Made by a program: the position numbers and the translations under genes | The notes under the pieces: model-generated | What the model was told of the DNA's origin: nothing | Database searches by the model: none | The model's input: only the letters and a program-made list of their open reading frames with translations | Origin: Pseudomonas syringae pv. cilantro | Lineage (GTDB): Bacteria; Pseudomonadota; Gammaproteobacteria; Pseudomonadales; Pseudomonadaceae | Direction of reading: 5' to 3' | Length of the DNA: 43,836 bases | Assembly: GCF_001293775.1 (NCBI RefSeq) | Contig: NZ_LGLN01000071.1 | Span: 95,466 to 139,301 of the forward strand | Shown: one piece after another, positions 24,070 to 32,900 of the stretch | Layout: each line of letters begins with the position of its first letter | Position numbering within the stretch: the stretch's first letter is position 1

Positions 24070-26343
24070 ATGGCAGGTCACTCGGCCGAAAGTCTGTTGG
24101 CATGGATGAAAGATACAACCCGGTTGCGAGGCTGGGATGCGGTCATCGCGCTGGATGGCGCACAGGTCAACGGTATGCTCGACGAGACGTATCGGCTCGG
24201 AGTGGAGCAGGGGCGGTCCCGCCCCGTGCCGAATGGGAGCGTCACCATTCCCGATACCCAGACATCCCATTTTTTTTCGGGTTGTGTACTCGGAGCGCCA
24301 GCCTTTTTTTTCAAGCATATCCCGATGGAGCGCGCTGCACTTGCATGGCAACTGTCATTGCTCGGCGGCTTGCACACCGTCGTGGAAGATATTCATGGGC
24401 AGCACATCATTCAGAGAATCGCCGCCTACCAGCCTCTCGACGCTCCTCATCTGAATCTGGATCTTGCGCTGGACAGTCAAGGTCCGAACCTGCTGCTCGA
24501 CCTCGGCCAAGGGGCCAACGCGACGCTGGATTTTGCCGGTACGCCAGTTGAACAACGCGCGATCGGCAAGTTTTTCCAGAGCTGGTTGAGCAGCCCGGAC
24601 AATCAGGAACGCGTATTCAAGCTGAGCGTGTTCAGCGACCAGAGCAACGAATTGCTCCAGGTCCGCAGGATCGACGTGCGCTCACAGCTGGAAAGCCCGG
24701 AGGCCGAGCCTGGTTCCAGCAAAGGCGCCCTGCTGCTGTTCACCACCATGGCATATGGCGTGACAGGCGGGCTGCCTGATGAAGATGCCGATTTCCGTTA
24801 CCTGATCCCCAATGACGACAAGGCCGGGTTTACGGCAACCGCGGTGTTCTCCGCACATGCGCTGCAACGTGCCGCATTCGGGCATGCCGTTATGCAGCTG
24901 CTGCAAACCAATGATTTTGAATTCATCGTTTCTGACGACAGACCGCTGGAGCGGATGATAGCTCAAGCTGGTGTGTTCGCTGTACCGAAAAGCGAGTACG
25001 AGAGTGCGGATTTTGCCTTCAGGTCAGAAACGTTCAGTGTTCAGGCGTTCAACCGTCAGCACCCGTTGACCATTGACTTCGAGTACAACCAGGTCACGCA
25101 GAACTGGAGTTTCCCCTGCACCCTGGATTTCAGCTACCGGGCGCTGAGTGGCGGCCAGTGGCAGTCGCGCAATGCAACGTTCAACGTGAGTCTCAGACAC
25201 GAGTTTCATCTGACTGCCGACGACTCTGAAGCGCAGGCGATGGAAGGGCATCTCTACACCCCCTATCTTTATGACGAGCACGTCGCCCCGGTTGCAGGTC
25301 TGCTGGACGACCTGAGTGCCGATGATCAGCAGCAGATCAACGGATTCGTGGCTCACACCGTCAAGCACGCACTACTTAAAGGGTTCAGCCAGACACTGGA
25401 CGCCGGTGGGGCCGAGCGTTTTCTGAACAACTGGCAATTGTCGGGGGAGCAGAGCCTGCAGGCCTTGCGCCGGCAAATGCCTTATGACCTGGCGGTGTTC
25501 GGTCGAATCGTTGCAGCACCGGCGGCGTTCAGCGTTGTCGAGCAACAGGCGGTGGTCATCGCTGGAGAAACCCTGCAACTGACCACCCAGCCGGCTCGCG
25601 AGGGGCTGCAGTGGGCTGTGAAAATTCCGCCGGATGGCATCGCGGGCAGCTACGGCTCCATCAGTGAGCAAGGCCTGTATATGGCACCAGAGTTACAAAA
25701 CATGCCTCAGCACTTTCAGCGTGTTCTGGTTGAGGCGGTGGATCCTGTGACCCTTGCAAGCAGCACCGTGTTGATCACCGTTGTAACCAGCGCCATTAGC
25801 GTCAACCCGCTGATTGAAGTGTGTAATCACGATGAAAGAGTAAAGCTTTCGGCCAGTCATTCGCGTGGAGGTGTCCTGAAGTGGGATATAGCCAATCGCA
25901 CGCCTGAAAGCGGCACCCTGGAAGATGATCCGCAGGGTGGCAAGTTTTACGTGGCTGGGCCAGCAGGGCAGGGCAAGACTTACGTACTGGATCAGATCAC
26001 CGTCAGCGACGGGCAAAGTGTCCAGGGGATCAAGGTGCTGGTACGTCGACACGCCCCGACGCTGGTGGTCAGGGTGGTCACCTCCTCTGGAGGAAAGGTC
26101 ATCATGCAGGCTTCCGGCAATAACGTTGCGCTTGAGGTCGAGTGGCGTCTTGACGGTCCGGGTCTTTTAGAAACCGATGGTTTGAACGGTATCTACGCCA
26201 GCCTCCCCGGGGAGCCGGAGCGTTTTGTCGTGATCTTCGCCAGTTACGAGGACCCTTGGGGGTTCGGCACGATGCAGGGGCATCTGATTCTGCCGCTGCC
26301 ACTGAGTGATTCTCCTGCCGTATTGCAGGCGCTGGCCCGCTAA
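24070..26343 (+). CDS. P47/OrfX-like (TULIP-fold) protein with C-terminal Ig-like domains, 2
   Basis: Protein of 757 residues with a near-perfect Shine-Dalgarno (AGGAGGTGAT) before the ATG. It is a paralogue of the preceding gene along its whole length. Shared blocks are MAGHSAESLLAWMKD, GWDAVIALDGAQVNGML, FxLGAPAFFF in the second strand region, SKGALLLFTTM, FRYLIPNDDKAGFTATAVFS, then MPYDLAVFGRI (about residue 470) at the junction to Ig-like domains (LQWAVKI, GSYGSISEQGLYMAPE) and a final GHLILPLPLSDS. Two T8 runs (24270-24277 and 24304-24311) lie in the coding sequence. Alignment to the paralogues shows the present frame is intact across them. No signal peptide. Operon position and similarity suggest the three P47-like proteins act together, perhaps as a heteromeric lipid- or protein-binding set. 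Confidence 0.75.
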   Translation: MAGHSAESLLAWMKDTTRLRGWDAVIALDGAQVNGMLDETYRLGVEQGRSRPVPNGSVTIPDTQTSHFFSGCVLGAPAFFFKHIPMERAALAWQLSLLGGLHTVVEDIHGQHIIQRIAAYQPLDAPHLNLDLALDSQGPNLLLDLGQGANATLDFAGTPVEQRAIGKFFQSWLSSPDNQERVFKLSVFSDQSNELLQVRRIDVRSQLESPEAEPGSSKGALLLFTTMAYGVTGGLPDEDADFRYLIPNDDKAGFTATAVFSAHALQRAAFGHAVMQLLQTNDFEFIVSDDRPLERMIAQAGVFAVPKSEYESADFAFRSETFSVQAFNRQHPLTIDFEYNQVTQNWSFPCTLDFSYRALSGGQWQSRNATFNVSLRHEFHLTADDSEAQAMEGHLYTPYLYDEHVAPVAGLLDDLSADDQQQINGFVAHTVKHALLKGFSQTLDAGGAERFLNNWQLSGEQSLQALRRQMPYDLAVFGRIVAAPAAFSVVEQQAVVIAGETLQLTTQPAREGLQWAVKIPPDGIAGSYGSISEQGLYMAPELQNMPQHFQRVLVEAVDPVTLASSTVLITVVTSAISVNPLIEVCNHDERVKLSASHSRGGVLKWDIANRTPESGTLEDDPQGGKFYVAGPAGQGKTYVLDQITVSDGQSVQGIKVLVRRHAPTLVVRVVTSSGGKVIMQASGNNVALEVEWRLDGPGLLETDGLNGIYASLPGEPERFVVIFASYEDPWGFGTMQGHLILPLPLSDSPAVLQALAR

Positions 26344-26381
26344 TCAAAGCGCAGCCAGAGTGCTGCGCGGAGGGTAATGTA

Positions 26382-29372
26382 ATGTCCAACTCCATGAGAG
26401 ATGTTCTGGATAAACTGAGCGCCGGCAATGGCACTCAGGGCTGGGGGGCTATTGCCGCGATCAGTCGCAGTGATATCAACCAGCAATTGCAACAGCAATA
26501 CGTAGAACGTTACCAGCGCCTTGCCTTTGTGCCGCTGTTCAGCGGCGAGGTTGGTGCGAAAGACCCTATGCTCGATACCCTGACGCTTGCGGGCGTCGAA
26601 CTGGGTGCACCAACCCTTTCATTTCAGTATGAACGGTCAGGAGAGGTCAGTGTTGTCGTGGCGATGAGTATCGTCGCCGGGCGCTACAGCAGTCTTCACC
26701 ATGTGTCGGGCGGTGCAACGACCGTGTCCGCAAGCTCCAGGGTTACCGAGTCAATGGGGTTCATGCTGACGCTGAGTGTCCGGCTTTCAACCGATGACGC
26801 TGGCCGGGTGACGTTCAACCTTGCTAAAGGGTATGACTTTGGCTGCAACCTGGCGGGGCTTGATGAGGCCAATAACCAGCGCCTGGCGACACTCTTTGCC
26901 GACAGATTTCAGCAGATTGCGCTGCACCGCGGTGTCTTCTCGGTTGTGCAGGTGCAGCTTGCACGATATTCGGCGCAGGCCGTTGAAAGTTTTCAGATAC
27001 ATCCCGTGGTTGCGCCCGGTGCAGGCGTCCCGGGCGCGGAGAACTTCGGTGAAGGCGCGTTGCTGCTGCTCATGCGCTTGAGCGGCCATCTGGACCAAGG
27101 GCAATTCCCGCCATCAGAAACACTGCCATATCCGATACCTGACGAACACGGCACTGGCAATCAGGGCAAATATGGCACCGTGCTGGTCCTTTCCCGGGAA
27201 GCGATGTCGGACGTTGATACCAGACGCTTGCCCATTCTCGACAGTTTGCGTTTTACCAGCGGCGACACATTTACAGAGCTCGAACGCTACTGGCACGATG
27301 ATCTTGTGATGTTCGGCACTCTGCGTGCAACGCAGGCCAGCGTCACACCTTTATTCACGACCATCAAGGCAGGGAATACCCAGCGCTTCATTCTGCGTGA
27401 CGGTCAAGGTCAGGTGATACCGTTGACGGACTGGAGCGCGGTCAGCCTGCAAAGCCATACAGCTGCCGGGCACGGTAGCATCTCGGCCGACGGCCTCTAC
27501 ACTGCCCCGGCTCCCGAAACGATTGGCCATGACCTGCTGCGCGTCGTGATTACCGCTGCGTATAAAGACTCAGGTGTCACGCGCACTGCTTCGGCGTTGT
27601 TGGGTGTGGTGTTCGAGAGCATGGCACTGGTGCCGCGGGTGACGGTCGTTGCGGGTGGCGCTGAGTCCATGCACCCCGTATCGCTGGGCGTTTCGACGCT
27701 GGACGCAATTCCGGTCCAATGGCGGCTGAGCGGCCCGCAATATGGCGAACTCGGCATGGATGGCGGCGTGAGGTTTGTCGCAGATGCCAGATCCGGAAAA
27801 AAAGCGTTGGTCGCGCAGCATATTGAAGCGCTGGGGAGCGAGACCGGCCTTGCCTCCGTATTGATAGCCAATGGTCAACAGCTGTTGCGTGTCGAGCCCC
27901 CTTTCGTGGCCCGCGCGCGCAGACACCAAGCGGTGCAGTTGAAAGACGACAGCGCACTGTTGCCAGGTCTTCGGCGACGCTGGAAGGTCATTGGCGGCGC
28001 AGGCACTGTGGACCCGCAAGGGTTATTCATGCCGCCCGATGCGTCGGTGGTTGCCAGTAGTGTAGTGAGCTGTGAGGTGGTGAACAACGGCGTGGTCCTG
28101 GCGTGCGGCTACAGTGTGATCGAGCTGTCCGAGATGGATGAGGAGCCTAGCTGGAAAGAGCTCTCGATGTTCATCATTCTGGTGCCAGGCGGCACCGATA
28201 ATCAGCGCGAAGGTCGCCTTTACCCCAACGGCTATCAGCAGCTCAGGCTGCAGGTCAAGACTCAGACCATGCCGGTTGATGGTATCGATTACCCACTGAG
28301 CGTCATTGAAAGGGCGTCCATGCTCCTGGTCAATGAAGACGGCAACCAGAACCTTGAGTCAGTCAGTCCTGAGCTCGACGGTATATCCGAAGAGGACACA
28401 AAAGCCTGGCGCGTGAGTTTGCTACGCAACCGTTTCGAGCTGGCCGGGCCGGGGCTTGGCGCAGAGGAGTCGGACCTGAACGCTCCGGTGATTGTCACTC
28501 AGAACTTCTACCTGCACAGCCGGGAAGACACTGCGTTTATCGGAAATTTCTACGCCACCTTCCAGAAGGACGACGGCCAATGGAAGACTTCGCTTGAACT
28601 GGAGGACATCAACAGCCGGGTGCAGATCACCCCGCGACAGCTTCCACAGTTCGATAAATTCAATTATATCTTTGTGCCTACACGCGCTACAGGCGCGGGG
28701 GGCAATCCTTCGCCCGAGCCGCCACCGGTGGGCGATCCAGATGATCCATTCGATTTCGAGCTGAAGACGGTCGACTACTGGGCGCTGAGCGTCCGCTATC
28801 CTGATACAGGACAGTGGGTCAAATTCGAGACGCTGGAATTTCTTGCGGTCATTGACAATCAGCGGCCCAACGAAGCGGCGAAACGCAGGCGGTCAATGAT
28901 TCTATGGGAAAGTGAGCAGACCGCAGAAATCATGTTCAGCTGGACAGGTTATATATTCGACGATGCAGCGGTGAAAGATGATGCGCGCATGATCGGCTTC
29001 GATACACAGCTGGAAAAGCTATTAAATAAAGGCACTTATCTGACGATTCCCGTCAAGGCGACCGAGTTCGAAAAGGGCAAGTTGGTGATTAGCTTGCATC
29101 GGACATACCCGGTTGTATTTATCCCGGCAAGTCCTCCGCCTCTGCCCCCCACGCCGCCGAATCCGCTACCCGAGGCTCCGGCGCGGGATTACCTGTCTGG
29201 CTCGCTGGTGGTCAGGTTGCTCGATACTCAGGGTAATGTCCACAAGCGAATGATCAGTTTTCTGCCGCAAGGCCAGGTAGGCAGGCGTAATCGACTTCAG
29301 CATACCCAGTATTCGCCGCCCGACAGAAACGAGACGTTTAAACAATCCGATGACAGGGAGTCATACCCGTGA
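26382..29372 (+). CDS. P47/OrfX-like (TULIP-fold) protein with Ig-like domains and a unique C-terminal region, 3
   Basis: Protein of 996 residues with GGAGGG 7 bases before the ATG. The N-terminus (GWGAIAAISRSDINQQLQQQ) and later blocks (GVELGAPTLSFQYE, ENFGEGALLLLMRLSG, YPIPDEHGTGNQGKYGTVLV) match the two preceding paralogues, but the P47-like part is shorter, ending near residue 303 (WHDDLVMFGTL). Two or three Ig-like domains follow (GHGSISADGLYTAPA, RWKVIGGAGTVDPQGLFMPP). From about residue 583 there is a C-terminal region of about 400 residues not found in the paralogues, with a Gly/Pro linker (GGNPSPEPPPVGDPDDP) and a Pro-rich linker (SPPPLPPTPPNPLPEAP). This may be the part specific to its cargo or partner. 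Its stop overlaps the start of the next gene, so the two are probably translationally coupled. Confidence 0.75.
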   Translation: MSNSMRDVLDKLSAGNGTQGWGAIAAISRSDINQQLQQQYVERYQRLAFVPLFSGEVGAKDPMLDTLTLAGVELGAPTLSFQYERSGEVSVVVAMSIVAGRYSSLHHVSGGATTVSASSRVTESMGFMLTLSVRLSTDDAGRVTFNLAKGYDFGCNLAGLDEANNQRLATLFADRFQQIALHRGVFSVVQVQLARYSAQAVESFQIHPVVAPGAGVPGAENFGEGALLLLMRLSGHLDQGQFPPSETLPYPIPDEHGTGNQGKYGTVLVLSREAMSDVDTRRLPILDSLRFTSGDTFTELERYWHDDLVMFGTLRATQASVTPLFTTIKAGNTQRFILRDGQGQVIPLTDWSAVSLQSHTAAGHGSISADGLYTAPAPETIGHDLLRVVITAAYKDSGVTRTASALLGVVFESMALVPRVTVVAGGAESMHPVSLGVSTLDAIPVQWRLSGPQYGELGMDGGVRFVADARSGKKALVAQHIEALGSETGLASVLIANGQQLLRVEPPFVARARRHQAVQLKDDSALLPGLRRRWKVIGGAGTVDPQGLFMPPDASVVASSVVSCEVVNNGVVLACGYSVIELSEMDEEPSWKELSMFIILVPGGTDNQREGRLYPNGYQQLRLQVKTQTMPVDGIDYPLSVIERASMLLVNEDGNQNLESVSPELDGISEEDTKAWRVSLLRNRFELAGPGLGAEESDLNAPVIVTQNFYLHSREDTAFIGNFYATFQKDDGQWKTSLELEDINSRVQITPRQLPQFDKFNYIFVPTRATGAGGNPSPEPPPVGDPDDPFDFELKTVDYWALSVRYPDTGQWVKFETLEFLAVIDNQRPNEAAKRRRSMILWESEQTAEIMFSWTGYIFDDAAVKDDARMIGFDTQLEKLLNKGTYLTIPVKATEFEKGKLVISLHRTYPVVFIPASPPPLPPTPPNPLPEAPARDYLSGSLVVRLLDTQGNVHKRMISFLPQGQVGRRNRLQHTQYSPPDRNETFKQSDDRESYP

Positions 29373-29854
29373 ATACGCTAATCAAAACCCTTGCAGGACT
29401 GGCGCTTGTCAACCTGGCAAGTTGCACGCTTGTGCTTGCCGGTAGTCAGCCTCCTGCCGCTGACCCTGTGCCCAGTCGCACGATCAGACTTGCAGAAAAT
29501 AGCGACGGTGGAGGTAACGACTGCAGTTTTACCGTAAAAACCGAATCGGTCTGGCTTAATAAAGAAGACCATTCGTGCAAGAACGACGAAATGAGCTACA
29601 TAAAGCTGGATAATGTTCGCTCTGCGGTGTTGATACAACTCCGTTCCAATGACTGCAACGAAGACAAAGGCTGGACGTTCACGTTGCGCACCTACATTGA
29701 TCCTGTTACGACGCTCTGGATATCCATCGACCAACTCAGGGGCCAACCCGCCAATACCATCGTCGCAGCGGGTGTGCTACTGGTCGAGGGCTACAGTGGC
29801 GACGAGAATATAACAGGCAAGTTGTCCTGCGTTAATGTCACTGTATCACCTTGA
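29369..29854 (+). CDS. small secreted cysteine-containing protein
   Basis: Protein of 161 residues with a GTG start overlapping the TGA of the previous gene (GTGA), which supports coupling. The N-terminal hydrophobic segment is a signal peptide. It contains LASC at residues 16-19, which fits a lipobox, but the hydrophobic run continues (TLVLAG), so ordinary signal peptidase I cleavage near residue 24-25 is also possible. The mature part is beta-rich and has four Cys (52, 70, 96, 154) that could form two disulphides, again indicating export to the periplasm or beyond. I do not recognise the family. It is the only member of this operon with a clear Sec signal. Confidence 0.8.
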   Translation: MNTLIKTLAGLALVNLASCTLVLAGSQPPAADPVPSRTIRLAENSDGGGNDCSFTVKTESVWLNKEDHSCKNDEMSYIKLDNVRSAVLIQLRSNDCNEDKGWTFTLRTYIDPVTTLWISIDQLRGQPANTIVAAGVLLVEGYSGDENITGKLSCVNVTVSP

Positions 29855-29863
29855 TAATCAGTT

Positions 29864-29903
29864 CGGCAGAGCAGGCATGAAGTGTTATATGCCTGCTTTG
29901 CCG
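29864..29903 (+). promoter_or_regulatory. long stem-loop between the secreted protein and YD-repeat protein 2
   Basis: Arms 29864-29878 and 29889-29903 are complementary over 15 bp with a single G-T wobble, around a 10-base loop. No T run follows. It ends about 40 bp before the next start codon. It could be a partial terminator or an RNA processing site separating the large YD-repeat gene from the rest of the operon. Confidence 0.5.
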
Positions 29904-29944
29904 ACGTGTGACCATGTATTCATTTAGCGCCAGGAGTTCTGGAC

Positions 29945-32900
29945 ATGACCACCTCGACATCCGTTCATTCCAATGCCTTCAATTTCATGAGTTACCTGCA
30001 AAGTGGCGTGGACCCGCGCACCGGGCAGTACACGGTGTCCATTAACTTGCCCGAGGTCAAAAGCAACGGGCTGCGCGGCCCGGTTGTACCGTTGGTACTG
30101 AGTTATAACCCGCTCAATGTGCAGGACAGCGGGTTCGGCCTTGGCTGGAACTTGCAACTGTCACAATACGATCCGGGCACCCGGATCGTGTCTCTGGGCA
30201 GTGGAGAAACCTTCAAGGTAGAAGGCTCCCTCGGGGACCAACTGTGGATGCCTGAAAAGAAGCTCGACAGCTTTCACTTCTACAAACAGGACGACACCCG
30301 TTACCGGGTGGTGCACAAATCCGGTCAGGTGGAAGAACTTGAGGTACTTGGCAGTCTGGGTAATCGCATTGCCTTGCCGGTCCGCATCTATTCACCCGAG
30401 GGGCATGGTATTACGCTGCACTATGCGTCCTTCGGTGCTTATCAAATGCTCAGCGAAGTTGTGGATGATGACGGTCAGGTGATTCTCACAATCACTCGCG
30501 ACAGTACCTCGGTGCGGTTACTGCTTTATGGGGCCCCGAAAGCCGACGCAGAGTTTGTGATGATTCTGAGCGGCTCGAACCGTAACGTGGCAAGGATCGA
30601 ATTGCCGACCGCCAACAAGGCTTCCTGGCGTTTTACCTACAGCATTATTCGCGGCCATTCATGCATTGCCTCGGTGGATACGCCTGTCGGGGGGCATGAA
30701 GATGTCTTCTATCAGGACTCCGGGCATCAGTTTCCCCTCAGTGCTGGCCGTGAACCGCTGCCGCGGGTTACTCGCCACCTGACAACGCCCGGGTTTTTGC
30801 AGCCTGAGGTCGACGTGCGCTACACCTACAAGGATGGCGCAGGGCGCGAGCGCAACTTTCTGGGGGCGGGCCTGGATATCGCCTGGGAAGATGATGGTCT
30901 GGATAACCTGTATCGATACCTTGGCGCAGCGCCATACCTGTATTCATCGACTGAAACCCTGCGTGTCAACGATGTGGACATACGCAGCATCGAGCGTGTA
31001 TTCAACCAGTTTCACCTGCTGGCCCTGGAAACCACGCGCCAGAATCTTAGCATCCTGGAAGTGGACACTCGCTACTACATTGAAGAGGGGAAGCCGTTTG
31101 ACCAGCAACCCAACTATTGTCAGTTGCCCAAAGAGGTCAGGACGACCTGGCGATTGTCACCAGATGGCAGCGTGCCGCGTACCGAGATCGTCAGCAGTGA
31201 CTATGACAGTTATGGCAATCTGTTGGCTCAGACTCAGGCTAACGGGGTGACCGAGACGAGTGAATGGTACTCGGTCAGCGGTGAAGACGGCTGCCCGCCA
31301 GACCCCGATGGCTTTGTGCGTACCCTCAAGGCAAAAAGCGTTGTTCCGGCGCAATCTGATTATGGCCACGCGCTTGTCCTCGTCACCCGCTATCGCTACA
31401 AGGCTTTGCCTGCGCTTGCAGGCAGTGGCCAAAACCTGTGGCTTGCAGCAGAGAGCGAAACGCTGCTGCAGCAAACCACTGATGGCGAGAAAGAGCTGCA
31501 ACAGACAACGTACACGTATATCGAAGATAACCCGTACGACGCGTTCCAGTACGGGCGCATCCGTCACCAGTCGGTGACCCTTGAGGGGCTGAGTACCACG
31601 ACTGACTATCGTTACGACCTTCTGCAAGATCCCGATTTTGACCAGACCGTGCAGCAAACCTTACAGATCGTCACCGGTTTTGACATGACACAGAAAGTCA
31701 TCAGGCTGGAACACTCGCTGTTCACCGGCGAGCCTTTGCTCAATCGCGATGACAACGATGTGGAAATTCGTTATGACTACGACAATCTGCGGCGCGTAGT
31801 CAGTGAAACAGTCTCGCCGAACAAGGAAGAGTACAAGGCAACCAGACACTATGAGTATCAGCTTTGCGCCGTGAAGACCGATCAGGCCGAGCAGAGGTTG
31901 TTTGATGTCAAGAATGTGCAGACTACAAGCCGCTTTGATGGTCTTGGTCGGGTCATTTATGAGGCTCGCGCCGACGCCGATAATCCTGATGTTCACCGCC
32001 GGCTTGACCTGCGTCAGACGTATGAAGCTGCGTATGACGCCTGGGGAGATAAGGTTGAGGAAACCAGTTACGACTGGCTGGACCAGCAGAAACGGGCCCT
32101 GACCAACTATTTCGAATATGACGACTGGGACCAGCAGCTAAGCGTCACGGGGCCGGACGGTGTAACGACAATCGAGCAAACCGACCCCGTCGGCACGCAG
32201 GCTTCCAACGGCCCGATCCAGCGCCGCTGGACTGAAAGCAATGACGGGCTGCAGACAAGCGAGGTCAGCGAAACCTGGCTCAATCTGTTCGATGAGCCGA
32301 CTCGCAGCGTTCGCCTGGATCGGCTGGACTGGTTGAGTGAACCGGTCAGCCTGAGCCGTTACCAGTACGACGGGCTGGGGCGCCTCGTCAAGGAAGTCTC
32401 CGGTTTGCCAACCCGGGAACGGAGCACAACCTACGCCTATGATGTTTTTGATCGAGTCACGGCAAACACGTTGCCAGACGGGGCGGTCGTGCGTCGCCGC
32501 TATGCGCCCCACAGCGGCGAAGACTTGCCGGCCTGGATCGGTGTCGATCATAACGGCAAGAGCAGCGTACTGGGCGAGCAGAAGTTCGACGGGCTGGATC
32601 GCATCGTCACCTCCATCACCGGAGGACGCGAGCGTGAGCTCAGCTACACGTCCGACCTGATGCAACCCAAGACAGTAAAACTGCCCAGCGAACGACAGAT
32701 TGATTATGACTACCTGCCTGAGCTGGGTGATGAACCGCTGAAGCGTACCCAGTCCGACACCGTTGCCAGGCTGAAACTGACCGCCGACTACACGTACGAC
32801 CCACAAAATGCGCGCCTTATCGGTTCCTCCGAACAGGGTGAAGAGTTGCAGCGTGAGTATTACAGCACCGGGTCACTGAAGAGCGAGCAGCGTACCTCCC

